Below, in pieces: positions 1-8,303 of a stretch of 64,000 nucleotides of DNA. Below the pieces are notes generated by a model, which saw only the letters and a list, made by a program, of their open reading frames with translations, had not been told where the DNA came from and made no database searches. Numbering within the stretch: position 1 is the first letter of the stretch; the number at the start of each line of letters is the position of its first letter. Source of the DNA: Aerococcus sp. (GTDB lineage Bacteria > Bacillota > Bacilli > Lactobacillales > Aerococcaceae). A program made the translations under genes and the position numbers. The stretch lies in the NCBI GenBank assembly GCA_030528285.1, contig JAUMZE010000005.1, forward strand, positions 62,001-126,000. The letters are read 5' to 3'.

Positions 1-509
1 ATCCCACCTGATAATTGGTTTGGATATTGGTTAATGTACGGTCCTAAACCGGAATTCTCGAGGGCATCTTTGGCACGCTTCTCTCGTTCTGCCTTGTCAA
101 CCCCTTGAATTTCTAAGCCATATTCGGTGTTTTCGAGGATGGTTTTATGCGGGAACAACGCGAAGCTCTGGAACACCATGCTGACTTTCTTGCGGCGTAC
201 TTCGCGCAGTTCTTCATCGCTCGCCTTGGTGACGTTCACATTATCAATATAAACATCCCCGCTCGTCGGTTCGATTAGGCGGTTAATCATACGCAGAATC
301 GTGGACTTTCCAGAACCGGAGAGTCCCATAATCACGAAGGTTTCCCCCTCCTTGATTTCAAAGGAGGCATTATATACCCCCACAGTTGCGCCTGTCTTAT
401 CCACGATTTCTTCCTTGGATTTATTTTGGTCGACTAATTGCTTGGCCTCCCGAATTTGGTCGGGTTTCCCATAAATTTTACTGAGATTTTTGATCGCAAT
501 ATTGGCCAT
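1..509 (-). CDS. opuAA: Glycine betaine/proline ABC transporter ATP-binding subunit, partial
   Basis: This is the N-terminal part (about 169 residues) of a compatible-solute ABC transporter ATPase; the rest lies beyond the left edge. Translation from the ATG at 509 reads [16 protein letters not shown], then the Walker A motif GLSGSGKST and a Q-loop region [12 protein letters not shown], and it runs off the window just after LSGG of the ABC signature. The inserted stretch before the Walker A ([21 protein letters not shown]) is typical of OpuAA/GbuA proteins rather than amino-acid transporters. A strong ribosome binding site (AAAGGAG) sits about 8 bases upstream. Its product would energise osmoprotectant uptake with a fused permease-binding protein, expected next but outside the window. 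Confidence 0.9.
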   Translation of the reverse strand, partial: MANIAIKNLSKIYGKPDQIREAKQLVDQNKSKEEIVDKTGATVGVYNASFEIKEGETFVIMGLSGSGKSTILRMINRLIEPTSGDVYIDNVNVTKASDEELREVRRKKVSMVFQSFALFPHKTILENTEYGLEIQGVDKAEREKRAKDALENSGLGPYINQYPNQLSGG

Positions 510-800
510 GTGCGCTCCTTTCTTTTGTTCGATAACAAGCAACTTCATTGTTTTTTGATTATTAGCTATAAATTCACATTTTCCACCCTAACAGAAATAT
601 AGTATCAATACAAATGATTAATCTCGGTAAAAATGCGTCATGGTGCGTTTTTAGGTGGGGTTAACCCCTTATGATCACTATAATGGAATAGGTTACAGCA
701 TAATTAAAAATCAACCACTTATTAGATATAAATCGCACAGTCCCCAACTCCTTAAAAAGGATTTTTCGCTAAGTTAAATTCTTTTCCACTAACTGGGGAT
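510..800. other. Intergenic region, leader of the betaine transporter
   Basis: This gap holds no convincing gene. It is the upstream region of the leftward betaine transporter gene and the tail of the leftward methyltransferase unit. A palindrome GGGGTTAACCCC lies at 657-668 and a TATAAT-like hexamer at 677-682 reads rightward, but no gene follows it. I could not fix the promoter of the leftward gene. Confidence 0.4.
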
Positions 801-832
801 ATAAAAAATCGACACCAAAATTTGATGTCGAT
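801..832 (-). terminator. Rho-independent terminator of the rsmC-like unit
   Basis: Read leftward the RNA forms a 12-bp stem (ATCGACATCAAA pairing with TTTGGTGTCGAT, one G-U pair) followed directly by six U residues. It lies 18 bases after the stop codon of the leftward methyltransferase gene. Confidence 0.85.
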
Positions 833-850
833 ATATAGCGATCTAATGAG

Positions 851-1480
851 TTAGTGAGCATTCGGTGAGTCGTCCAATTTTTGACTGCGGAGCACCCAAT
901 ATCCTTTCTTGAGGGCGATGCGTTCCACATTCCCAAAGACTTCTGCCATCTTCTTCTGTGCGCTCGGAGCCCCCTGTTTCTTCTGGATCACCAAAAGCAG
1001 ATCGCCACCTGGTTTTAAGTGGTCCGTGGCCCCCGTAATGAAACTGTGAACAACCTGTTTCCCGGCGCGGATCGGCGGATTGGTCAGGATTCGGGCATAA
1101 GGCGATTGATGTACAGTTTGGTAGCCACTAGATAGATGGATCTGGACGTTCTCACGTTGGTTGGCCTCCGCGTTTTTGTGAGCGAGGTCCAGCGCGCGCT
1201 CATTCACGTCCACCATCTCAATAACACGTTCAGGTTCCTCATGCGCCATCACGATCCCAATTGGTCCATACCCACAGCCCAAATCAAGGATGGGTCCTAG
1301 AACAGTCGGCTTCGTTCCCACCGCTGCCCCTAGTAACACCTCACTCCCGAAATCGAGACGCTGCCGGGAGAAAACACCACTGTCCGTTTGAAAGATATAG
1401 GTCTGCCCCTCAAATGTCACCTGATACGTCTTCTCATCGTGGGCTAAGTTCGTATTATCATCAAAATACTGGTGAGCCAT
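851..1480 (-). CDS. RsmC/YbxB-like class I SAM-dependent methyltransferase
   Basis: A 209-residue class I methyltransferase of the RsmC/YbxB type (16S rRNA G1207 N2-methyltransferase family). It shows the SAM-binding motif DLGCGYGPIG near residues 67-76 and the catalytic NPP motif in LTNPPIRAGK near residue 135, which is the tetrad used by enzymes that methylate exocyclic amino groups. Single-domain proteins of this length are usual in Firmicutes, whereas the E. coli RsmC is about twice as long through duplication. The start lies two bases after the stop of the upstream kinase-like gene, so the two are probably co-transcribed and end at the terminator 801-832. Family is clear, exact substrate is inferred. 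Confidence 0.85.
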   Translation of the reverse strand: MAHQYFDDNTNLAHDEKTYQVTFEGQTYIFQTDSGVFSRQRLDFGSEVLLGAAVGTKPTVLGPILDLGCGYGPIGIVMAHEEPERVIEMVDVNERALDLAHKNAEANQRENVQIHLSSGYQTVHQSPYARILTNPPIRAGKQVVHSFITGATDHLKPGGDLLLVIQKKQGAPSAQKKMAEVFGNVERIALKKGYWVLRSQKLDDSPNAH

Positions 1481-1482
1481 CC

Positions 1483-2253
1483 TTATGCTTCATCCTTCCG
1501 CTGTTGATAGAGTTGTTCGAGCTGATCCAACGCTTCAATATCCTCCAGTTGGCCGTGATCATCTAAATATGCGAGATAGTAGTAACTCGCCACATTCCCT
1601 AGATAATCCTCCACGACGGATCCATCCGTTACTTGATCAACGTAAGGTGCTACAATGCCTTGGCTCACATGCAGAAAGTCCGCGAGTTCTGCAGCACTCC
1701 CGGTATCCTTAGTAGATGCTACTAATTTCTCATAATCTGGGCCAATTTCCTGTTCAAATCGATCCCATTCCCCGACGACCTCCATCTCATCGCAGTCCAA
1801 TCCCATCCGTGGTGGCTCGAAATGGCAGTAGAAACGTTCAATCACATGGTCCGGCACCTGCTCCTCATCCTCTCGCAGGCGGTTCTGGCGTTCGATCGTT
1901 TCCAGTGGGCGGGTGAACACGACCGCGATTACATGATGACCATTCGCACTGAGGCGTTCATACAACGGCTGGCGAAAGCGGCGTTCGAGATTTGTCGCGT
2001 CATAGATATTCACGGGTGCATCACTATTCACCAAATCGTCCTGCAGCACCTTGAAAACCTGCGCATGGTGTTTCGGCGTTTGGACGGAGGCATCTAATGT
2101 ATGGAATAAAGCCAAGCGTGTTTTATCACTGGAAAAAATTTCTGCATCCGCAAATTGCCGTGTGTATGTGCTCTTGCCCACCCCGGGACATCCAATGAGA
2201 ATATACGTCTGTTTAGTCATGCTCGATCTGTCTTCTCCTCTGCTGTTCGTCAT
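1483..2253 (-). CDS. P-loop kinase-like ATP-binding protein (AAA_33 type)
   Basis: A protein of about 256 residues with an N-terminal P-loop (IGCPGVGKST) followed by SSDKTRLALFHT, the pattern of the AAA_33/zeta-like kinase group that includes the 5'-kinase domain of polynucleotide kinases. The conserved DATN motif (IYDATNLERRFR) and the arginine-rich lid (RPLETIERQNRLRE) are also present. The C-terminal 90 residues are acidic and match nothing I recognise. I chose the ATG at 2253 because AGGGGAG sits five bases upstream; the ATG at 2220 (MTKQTYILIG) is an alternative with a more distant site. It overlaps no neighbour and is co-oriented with the methyltransferase. Biological substrate is unknown. 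Confidence 0.75.
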   Translation of the reverse strand: MTNSRGEDRSSMTKQTYILIGCPGVGKSTYTRQFADAEIFSSDKTRLALFHTLDASVQTPKHHAQVFKVLQDDLVNSDAPVNIYDATNLERRFRQPLYERLSANGHHVIAVVFTRPLETIERQNRLREDEEQVPDHVIERFYCHFEPPRMGLDCDEMEVVGEWDRFEQEIGPDYEKLVASTKDTGSAAELADFLHVSQGIVAPYVDQVTDGSVVEDYLGNVASYYYLAYLDDHGQLEDIEALDQLEQLYQQRKDEA

Positions 2254-2307
2254 TAAGTCTCCCCTATTGTAGCATGCGCCCACCCGTTCGCCACCTGAAA
2301 AGCTAAC

Positions 2308-2355
2308 AAAAAAATGAGGAAATCAGCGTTCTCAATCAAACGGATTTCCTCATTA
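2308..2355 (-). terminator. Terminator downstream of rex
   Basis: Leftward RNA forms a 12-bp perfect stem (AATGAGGAAATC with GATTTCCTCATT, 18-base loop) followed by a run of U. It lies about 190 bases past the rex stop codon and just before the kinase-like gene. Confidence 0.8.
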
Positions 2356-2493
2356 ATAAATGGTCTCTAGATGATCCATGATACGTTATCATTTAGTATG
2401 TGAAATTTACAAAGTCTAATCACTAACCACAAGCAATCATTGATCAGTTATTCACAAAAACGATCACAACAGAACAGGCAGATGCGTTGAAAT

Positions 2494-2547
2494 ACTAACG
2501 TTTCCGCGCATTCATTGTTCTTACTTGCCGTCACGTATTCAGGTGGC
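2494..2547 (+). pseudogene. Possible remnant of an Fst-type toxin gene
   Basis: The plus strand here can be read SLFLLAVTYSGGLVVL followed by a stop. The 15 bases at 2522-2536 are identical to bases 19400-19414 inside the first Fst-like toxin, in the same reading frame (LLAVT). No start codon with a ribosome binding site and no KWLDG tail are present, so if related it is a decayed fragment. It overlaps the 3' untranslated region of rex on the other strand. Evidence is one short exact match; treat as tentative. Confidence 0.25.
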
Positions 2548-3213
2548 CTAGTCGTCCTCTGAGATGATAAAGTCATCGTTATCGCCTTTGTTGCCCTTCA
2601 CACCGATATAATAAATCAAGGTCTGCAATTCATTCGCCAAATCCACATTCTGAACAAAAATATTCTCCTTCACATGGAGACGCATCGTGGTGAAGTTCAA
2701 AATTCCCTCGATATTGGTTTTCTCGAGTTCTTCCGTTACAGCAGCCACTGCTTCTTCAGGAATCGCAAGGATCACAATCTTAATCTCCATATCCTGCAAA
2801 ATCTCCACCAGATCATGCATCGGATAGATCGGCACCCCGTTCTGGACGGTCCCAACGATGGACTCATTCACATCGAAGGCCGCACCGATCCGTACATTAT
2901 TGCTCTTTTTGAAGTTATAATGCATCAAAGCGTTCCCTAAATTACCAGCGCCGACCAAACCGACTGTAATCAGACGATCCTGATAGAGTTGTTTTCTAAA
3001 GAAGTCTAATAAAACCTCGACATCATAACCATAACCGCGTTTACCAAGCGCCCCAAAATGCGAGAAATCGCGACGAATGGTGGCACTGTCAATTTTTACT
3101 GCATCACTGAGTTCACTAGAAGAAATGCGATTTTTCCCCATGTTAGAGAATGCACGTAAATAACGATAGTATAGAGGGAGACGTCGAGCCGTTGCTCTAG
3201 GTACATCAGGCAT
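2548..3213 (-). CDS. rex: Redox-sensing transcriptional repressor Rex
   Basis: Rex senses the NADH/NAD+ ratio and represses fermentation and respiration genes when NAD+ is high. The 221-residue protein has an N-terminal winged helix (RATARRLPLYYRYLRAF, then SSSELSDAVKIDSATIRRDFSHFG) and a Rossmann domain beginning VGLVGAGNLGNAL near residue 87. Length is normal. A GAAAGGAG ribosome binding site precedes the ATG. It is transcribed divergently from the ABC-F gene across about 210 bases; a TTGTGAAAA sequence at about 3302-3311 resembles half of a Rex operator but I see no full palindrome. The context with many NAD(H)-linked oxidoreductases in this window suggests it matters for regulation of these pathways, but that is inference. 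Confidence 0.95.
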   Translation of the reverse strand: MPDVPRATARRLPLYYRYLRAFSNMGKNRISSSELSDAVKIDSATIRRDFSHFGALGKRGYGYDVEVLLDFFRKQLYQDRLITVGLVGAGNLGNALMHYNFKKSNNVRIGAAFDVNESIVGTVQNGVPIYPMHDLVEILQDMEIKIVILAIPEEAVAAVTEELEKTNIEGILNFTTMRLHVKENIFVQNVDLANELQTLIYYIGVKGNKGDNDDFIISEDD

Positions 3214-3424
3214 AGTGCTTCTCTCCTTTCAATCCATATATCTGTATTCTAGCAATCATGTGAGTGAAAGACAAAACTTTCCTTCCCATTTTTCATACTT
3301 ATTTGTGAAAAGATCATTTACTTTCATTTTCTCCTTTATTTGTTAAAGCAAAAACGACCGCGTTGGGGACTCTGGGGGGTCTATGCTAAAATAGAAAAGA
3401 ATTACATAGAAAGGATGCAACCGT

Positions 3425-5386
3425 ATGATCCTCCTACAAGGGAACGATTTAGAGCGACGTTTTGGCGCAGATGTCCTCTTCTCCCATATTAATCTCACTA
3501 TCCAAGATAACAGTCGCATGGCACTCGTTGGCCGCAATGGAGCAGGAAAATCCACCCTCCTCAAAATTCTCGCCGGCATCGAAGCACCCGATGAAGGGAC
3601 GATCTCCAAGAAGCGCCAAGCCGATATCGCCTACATGGACCAGCACGCCACACTCGATCATTCCGCGGAAAACCACACCATTTTTGAAGAGCTGGCGAGT
3701 GTTTTTAGTGAAACTCGCCAGCTCCTCGATCGCGGCGTGACCCTCGCCAATCAAGTGGCAGAACTCGCCGATCATCCTAATAGTCCCGAATTTGAAGCGG
3801 TGATGAAGGAGTACGACCACATTCAAAATGAACTCCAATCCCGTGATGCCTACAGTTATGAGTCAGAAATTCGCATGGTACTCAGTGGGTTCCAGTTCCC
3901 TGAGAGTGAGTGGGACAAATCCATCACCGAACTCTCCGGGGGGCAGCGGACCCGTCTCGCCCTCGCCAAGGTCCTCCTCGAGAAGAAAGCCATTCTCATT
4001 CTGGATGAACCGACGAACCATTTGGATATCGAAACCCTCACTTGGCTTGAGAGTTATCTGCCGAGTTATCCGGGAGCGCTATTGATTATCAGCCATGACC
4101 GCTATTTCCTCGATCGTGTGACAAACGAAACGTACGAAATGACGGGTGGCAAATTGGAGTATTATGCAGGGAACTACTCCTTCTACCTCAAGGAACGCCA
4201 AATCCGTCTCGCCTCAGAGCAGCGGGCATTCGAGAAACAGCAGAAGAAGATCGCCAAATTGGAAGATTACGTGCAGCGAAATATCGTGAGGGCCTCCACA
4301 ACGAAAATGGCACAGAGTCGTCGTAAACAATTAGCGAAAATGACCCGCCTCAAGAAACCAAAACAAGACGAAAAAGCTCCGTACATTCGTTTCGCCGCCG
4401 AGGAAGAGAGCGGAAACGTCGTCCTCACCGTCGATCAACTGGGAATCGGTTATGACGGACAAGAAGTTGCCTATCCGATCAATATCGATCTGCATAAACA
4501 GAATGCGATTGCGATCGTCGGGCCCAATGGTGTTGGTAAATCCACTTTCCTCAAAACCTTGATCAAGGACATCCCGCCGATTCGTGGGGACTTTCATTAT
4601 GGGGCGAATGTCCAGCTCGGTTACTACGACCAGGAACTCGGCAACCTCCATTCCACCAAGGACGTGCTCCATGAAATTTGGGACGAACATCCGACTTTCA
4701 CGGAGCAATCCATCCGCTCGTTACTGGGAAGTTTTCTCTTTAGCGGGGCGGATGGGGAGAAAGCCGTCGCAACCCTCAGTGGTGGGGAGAAAGCCCGGCT
4801 CGCCCTCGCTAAGTTGAGCCTCAATCACGATAATCTCCTGCTCCTGGACGAACCGACGAACCACTTGGATATCGATTCCAAGGAAGTGCTGGAGAATGCG
4901 CTAATTGAATACAACGGGACCCTGTTATTCGTCAGCCACGACCGTTACTTCATCAATCGGATTGCAACCTCAATAGTGGAGATCTCCCCAGACGGCTCCA
5001 CCCTCTATCTCGGGGATTACGACTATTATATTCATAAGAAACGCGAACAGGCAGAGCGCGAGGTCGCAATGAAAGGGCCAGATCCAGAAACCGAAGAAAA
5101 AGCATCCCCTGTTTCCGACAGCAAAGCTAACTACATCGCCAACAAGCAGGAACAGCGCAACCGCCGCAAACTCCAGCGCGAAGTCGATCGATTGGAGCGT
5201 GAGATTGAGGACTTGGATCAACAAATTAAAACAATTGAGCAGGAAATGTTGAAGCCGGAGTATCTCAATAACCTCGGCAAGTTGAACGATCTGAACAAGA
5301 AGTTAGAGCAAGCCAAGGATACCCAAGCAGAAACTATGGCCACCTGGGAAGACAAAGCCATGGCCTTAGAATCATTGGACGAATAA
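3425..5386 (+). CDS. ABC-F family ATPase (ribosome-associated)
   Basis: A 653-residue soluble protein with two ABC ATPase domains and no membrane segments, the hallmark of ABC-F translation factors. Domain 1 has Walker A GRNGAGKST, signature LSGGQRTRLALAK and Walker B LILDEPTNHLD; domain 2 has GPNGVGKST, LSGGEKARLALAK and LLLDEPTNHLD. The linker between them (about residues 240-320) is rich in lysine and arginine and corresponds to the P-site tRNA interaction motif. The charged heptad-like C-terminal stretch (residues about 560-650) is a coiled-coil extension as in Uup/YdiF. Chromosomal housekeeping location argues for a YdiF-type translation factor rather than an antibiotic resistance protein. 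The ATG is preceded by AAAGGATG. Confidence 0.92.
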   Translation: MILLQGNDLERRFGADVLFSHINLTIQDNSRMALVGRNGAGKSTLLKILAGIEAPDEGTISKKRQADIAYMDQHATLDHSAENHTIFEELASVFSETRQLLDRGVTLANQVAELADHPNSPEFEAVMKEYDHIQNELQSRDAYSYESEIRMVLSGFQFPESEWDKSITELSGGQRTRLALAKVLLEKKAILILDEPTNHLDIETLTWLESYLPSYPGALLIISHDRYFLDRVTNETYEMTGGKLEYYAGNYSFYLKERQIRLASEQRAFEKQQKKIAKLEDYVQRNIVRASTTKMAQSRRKQLAKMTRLKKPKQDEKAPYIRFAAEEESGNVVLTVDQLGIGYDGQEVAYPINIDLHKQNAIAIVGPNGVGKSTFLKTLIKDIPPIRGDFHYGANVQLGYYDQELGNLHSTKDVLHEIWDEHPTFTEQSIRSLLGSFLFSGADGEKAVATLSGGEKARLALAKLSLNHDNLLLLDEPTNHLDIDSKEVLENALIEYNGTLLFVSHDRYFINRIATSIVEISPDGSTLYLGDYDYYIHKKREQAEREVAMKGPDPETEEKASPVSDSKANYIANKQEQRNRRKLQREVDRLEREIEDLDQQIKTIEQEMLKPEYLNNLGKLNDLNKKLEQAKDTQAETMATWEDKAMALESLDE

Positions 5387-5481
5387 ACCGATGCTCATGT
5401 GGGAGGCAATCACTGAACCTGATATAACTGTAGAGACCGCCTTATCTCCTCTCATTCTCTCAACTTTTGAATAGAAAGCGT

Positions 5482-5509
5482 TTGACTTTCTCTCAAAATG
5501 CGCTAGGAT
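5482..5509 (+). promoter_or_regulatory. Promoter of the TPP-riboswitch/thiT unit
   Basis: A sigma-A-like promoter with TTGACT at 5482-5487, a 16-base spacer and TAGGAT at 5504-5509 lies about 25 bases before the riboswitch aptamer. Confidence 0.55.
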
Positions 5510-5535
5510 ATAAATGTCAATTAAATTAATTTGCT

Positions 5536-5612
5536 TCACTGGGGGCGCCTGTATTGGCCGAGAAGTACCCTTGGAACTTGATCTAGTTCATACTAGCGAA
5601 AGGAAGTGTCAA
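5536..5612 (+). ncRNA. TPP riboswitch (THI element)
   Basis: The leader contains the conserved THI-box blocks in order: GGGGGCGCC, then GCCGAGA (usually CTGAGA), ACCCTTGGAACTTGATCTAG and the closing TACTAGCGAAAGGAAG. These form the P2-P5 arms that bind thiamine pyrophosphate. A terminator hairpin follows at 5641 and then the thiamine transporter gene, so transcription should stop when TPP is abundant. Confidence 0.92.
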
Positions 5613-5640
5613 ATCTCTGTGATGATTAATAATCGGTTTA

Positions 5641-5671
5641 GGCACTCGCTTTTCGGTGAGTGCCTTTTATT
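5641..5671 (+). terminator. Riboswitch-controlled terminator before thiT
   Basis: GGCACTC at 5641-5647 pairs with GAGTGCC ending at 5664, followed by a U-rich run. Its place between the TPP aptamer and thiT makes it the expression platform. Confidence 0.85.
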
Positions 5672-5730
5672 TATGATTAAGGACCAGGTGAACGCAAACA
5701 GGAACTTAACTAAAAGGAGTGGTAACCTCT

Positions 5731-6291
5731 ATGGAAAACAAACGGCTGCAACTGATGATTGAAATTGCCCTGAGTGCGGTGATTGCCTACCTCTTGTCCT
5801 TTATCCCACTGAAAATCGGATCCAGCTACAGTATTAACCTCTCACTACTGGCGCTCTGGTTATTGGCTTTGCGTCGCGGTTGGAAAAGTGGCGTGGCAGG
5901 TGGGGCACTGCTCGGACTCCTGCAGTTAGTCACAGGGCAAGCATCGATTCTCACTATATTCCAAGCTATTATTGAATATCCATTCGCCTTCACGCTGGCA
6001 GGGCTCGCGGGGCTCTGGCAAGCACAACTGCATAATGAACTCACTACCAAGCAGGGGGAAGGAATGCTTGTGACCTCCGCGCTGGCAACCTTTGTAGCAT
6101 GCTTTGCGGAATATATCATTCATTTCATCGCCGGCTGGATCTTCTGGGCATCTTATGCACCAGAAGGCATGAGTCCGGCTATCTTCTCCCTCGTCGCAAA
6201 TGCCTCGAGTGGATTTGCGACCTGGCTCGTGTGCTGGTTAATTCTCTATTTCTTGATCAAAACCGCGCCACGCCTAGTATTAGCGAAATAA
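5731..6291 (+). CDS. thiT: ECF transporter S component for thiamine, ThiT
   Basis: A 186-residue hydrophobic protein with about six membrane helices that captures thiamine for an energy-coupling-factor transporter (EcfA-EcfA'-EcfT are not in the window). The C-terminal segment HFIAGWIFWASYAPEGMSPAIFSL carries the tryptophan/tyrosine-rich APEGMSP signature of ThiT, and the N-terminal part has EIALSAVIAYLLSFIPLK. The ATG at 5731 is preceded by AAAAGGAG; a GTG four codons earlier is possible but would start inside the ribosome binding site. The TPP riboswitch upstream independently supports thiamine as the substrate. Confidence 0.93.
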   Translation: MENKRLQLMIEIALSAVIAYLLSFIPLKIGSSYSINLSLLALWLLALRRGWKSGVAGGALLGLLQLVTGQASILTIFQAIIEYPFAFTLAGLAGLWQAQLHNELTTKQGEGMLVTSALATFVACFAEYIIHFIAGWIFWASYAPEGMSPAIFSLVANASSGFATWLVCWLILYFLIKTAPRLVLAK

Positions 6292-6375
6292 CCTCAGTAA
6301 TCCTTTACTAATAAAAACACTTTCTTATTAACAAATACCCAGCGGAAGTTGCCATGGTTTTGCTGGGTTAACGAG

Positions 6376-6403
6376 GCAGAGCAAATAAAGGCTCTGCTTT
6401 TTT
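6376..6403 (+). terminator. Terminator of thiT
   Basis: GCAGAGC (6376-6382) pairs with GCTCTGC (6391-6397) and is followed by six T. A second hairpin just upstream (ACCCAGC at about 6338 with GCTGGGT at about 6362) may fold first. Confidence 0.85.
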
Positions 6404-6594
6404 GTGGTTGAGAAGTCACATAGTCCCTTGCTTCGACTGCAGCGTAGAAAACCACTCACTCTCGCCTTTGCTTAGAGAGACAGCGCCCATGAGTCAACAC
6501 ATTCCCTCTATTTTTCTCTCATGAATTTTAACCGCTATCCCGTCTTTTCTCGGTATAATAGAACCAAGTAATACTTAGAAAGTAGGCGGATTCA

Positions 6595-7461
6595 ATGGAT
6601 TATCTACTCGCAAATGATGCGCTCACGATCAATGTCTCCACTCATGGTGCTCAGCTGGAGAGTCTCCGGCGCAACGACCAGGCAATTGAATATCTCTACC
6701 AGGGATTCCCAGAATTCTGGAGTTGGCAAGCTCCGCTGTTATTCCCGCATGTGGGAAGCTACAAGGATGGCTATATCACAGTAGACGGCACAGACTACCA
6801 CTCCCCGCGTCACGGATTTGGACGGCATATGGTTTATACGGTCGAAACAGTCTCTGCCACAGCAATCACCTTCCTCCTCACTGATTCCAAACAGACACAT
6901 GAGAGCTATCCGTATCGATTCGTTTTGCGCGTGACCTATGAACTCGTGGGCGATAAACTCGAAATTACCTATCGCGTCACCAACACGGACACTCATCCGA
7001 TTCATTTCTCGATTGGGTCACATCCAGCATTCAACGTCCCACTCGCACCAAATACCAGTTGGGCGGACTACCAGATCCAATTTACTAATCATAACCTCAA
7101 GGCCTACCATCTCGATTCAGACGGTCTCTATGAACCGGACAAGACTGAGAACATGACCCTCAATACGTTGGCGCTTGATCATGAACTCTTCGTTAGGGAT
7201 GCATTGATTTATGAACCTGAGGAGTCAATGACGGTGACCCTGACAGATGGCACGCACGGAATCGCTCTTGATATGGGTGATCATCCGTTAATCGGAATTT
7301 GGAGTCCGTATCCAACCCAGGCGGATTTCGTTTGCCTTGAGCCATGGCAGGGATTGACCGATCCAACCACTGCCACTCACGATCTCACAAATAAACCGTT
7401 CAGCCACACACTCGCTCCACACGATACCTTCACCACGCATTACAGTATCCGTCCATTCTGA
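6595..7461 (+). CDS. Aldose 1-epimerase family protein (LacX-like)
   Basis: A 288-residue beta-sandwich protein of the galactose mutarotase superfamily, LacX-like branch. Supporting features are the N-terminal STHGAQLESL, the substrate-region SPRHGFGRHMVY with a histidine pair around residues 73-77, SIGSHPAFNVPL around residue 141, and the C-terminal WSPYPTQADFVCLEPW with the catalytic-type glutamate. It would interconvert anomers of a hexose or act on a sugar phosphate; substrate not determined. A TATAAT hexamer at 6554-6559 and AAGTAGGCGG before the ATG mark it as a monocistronic unit ending at the bidirectional terminator 7495-7529. Confidence 0.85.
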   Translation: MDYLLANDALTINVSTHGAQLESLRRNDQAIEYLYQGFPEFWSWQAPLLFPHVGSYKDGYITVDGTDYHSPRHGFGRHMVYTVETVSATAITFLLTDSKQTHESYPYRFVLRVTYELVGDKLEITYRVTNTDTHPIHFSIGSHPAFNVPLAPNTSWADYQIQFTNHNLKAYHLDSDGLYEPDKTENMTLNTLALDHELFVRDALIYEPEESMTVTLTDGTHGIALDMGDHPLIGIWSPYPTQADFVCLEPWQGLTDPTTATHDLTNKPFSHTLAPHDTFTTHYSIRPF

Positions 7462-7494
7462 TAACATGTACTCATCACATCACGAATAGCACAC

Positions 7495-7529
7495 AAAAAG
7501 CCCCGCCAACAATTAGCGGGGCTTCCTTT
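7495..7529. terminator. Bidirectional terminator between convergent genes
   Basis: GCCCCGC (7500-7506) pairs with GCGGGGC (7516-7522). A-rich and T-rich flanks let it serve both the epimerase gene from the left and the flavin reductase gene from the right. Confidence 0.85.
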
Positions 7530-7549
7530 ATATATTATACTGTTTGGGA

Positions 7550-8092
7550 TTAAGAAACGAACTTAGATGCAAATTCCGCAAAGCTCTTGCCAGCGTTGGC
7601 CAAGAAGTCAACAGAACCGGTTGCAACTGTGCCGTCTTCGTTCAATGCTTGAGAAGAGTTAATATATAACTCAATTTGTTGCATCGTTGGCATATCGAGG
7701 AACACGAGGGATTGGCGAATCGTGTGGTTGCCTAACACCCCAGCCGTGCCACTCGTGGATTGGGTCGCTACCAAGGCAGGTTTACCCGCCCACATATTTT
7801 GACCCATTGGACGAGAAGCAACGTCTAATGCATTCTTCAATGCAGCAGGCACAGAGCGGTTGTGTTCTGGTGAAACAAAGATAATCGCATCTTGTTTTTG
7901 CACTTCAGAACGGAATGGCGCATATTCTTTTGGTTCGCCTTCTGTGTCGTAATCTGGATTGTAGAGTGGGAGGTTATCGATCCTTAACCAGGTCACTTCA
8001 GAGCCTTCTGGTAAACCGGCAACGATCCCCTTTGCAATCCCTTCTGAGTTTGAATTTTTACGGATAGATCCAACAACAACACCAAATTTCAT
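7550..8092 (-). CDS. NADPH-dependent FMN reductase family protein
   Basis: A 180-residue flavodoxin-fold protein. The N-terminal phosphate loop VVVGSIRKNSNSEGIAKGI binds FMN and the central SPEHNRSVPAALKNALDVASRP is the signature of NADPH-dependent FMN reductases/azoreductases (SsuE/YhdA-like). It probably uses NAD(P)H to reduce free flavin, quinones or azo compounds in the cytoplasm. The ATG has GAAAGGATG upstream. It stands alone, facing the epimerase gene. Confidence 0.88.
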   Translation of the reverse strand: MKFGVVVGSIRKNSNSEGIAKGIVAGLPEGSEVTWLRIDNLPLYNPDYDTEGEPKEYAPFRSEVQKQDAIIFVSPEHNRSVPAALKNALDVASRPMGQNMWAGKPALVATQSTSGTAGVLGNHTIRQSLVFLDMPTMQQIELYINSSQALNEDGTVATGSVDFLANAGKSFAEFASKFVS

Positions 8093-8303
8093 GTTCGTGT
8101 CATCCTTTCTTACTTTGCTTAATAGCTTTCTTTTTGTATGTTACTTATTTATAGTAACCTGTTTTGTCCAAAAAAGCAATCCTAAACGCACCATTTTTCT
8201 CACTTTTTTATAGTAAAATTTAGGTATACGTTTACAATCCGCTTCACATCAACCTTACTGTTTTAGCGGGTGAAACACAAACATTTGGATCTACTCAATT
8301 CCG

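Noticed and set aside
644..655. Recurring short motif GCGTTTTTAGG (also near 12611, 16737 and on the minus strand at 8181-8193)
   Set aside because: It occurs near possible promoters, but spacing to the -10 boxes varies widely and the motif is short and T-rich, so chance is a sufficient explanation.
3300..3320. TTGTGAAAA near the rex promoter as a Rex operator
   Set aside because: Only one half-site is present; the second half does not match the palindrome well enough to list it as a feature.
3425..5386. ABC-F protein as an antibiotic resistance factor
   Set aside because: Its long C-terminal coiled coil and housekeeping neighbourhood fit a YdiF/Uup-type factor; nothing ties it to known resistance subfamilies.
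6337..6367. ACCCAGC/GCTGGGT hairpin after thiT as a separate regulatory RNA
   Set aside because: It lies directly ahead of a normal terminator and has no conserved motif of a known RNA class, so it is most simply part of the 3' end of the thiT transcript.
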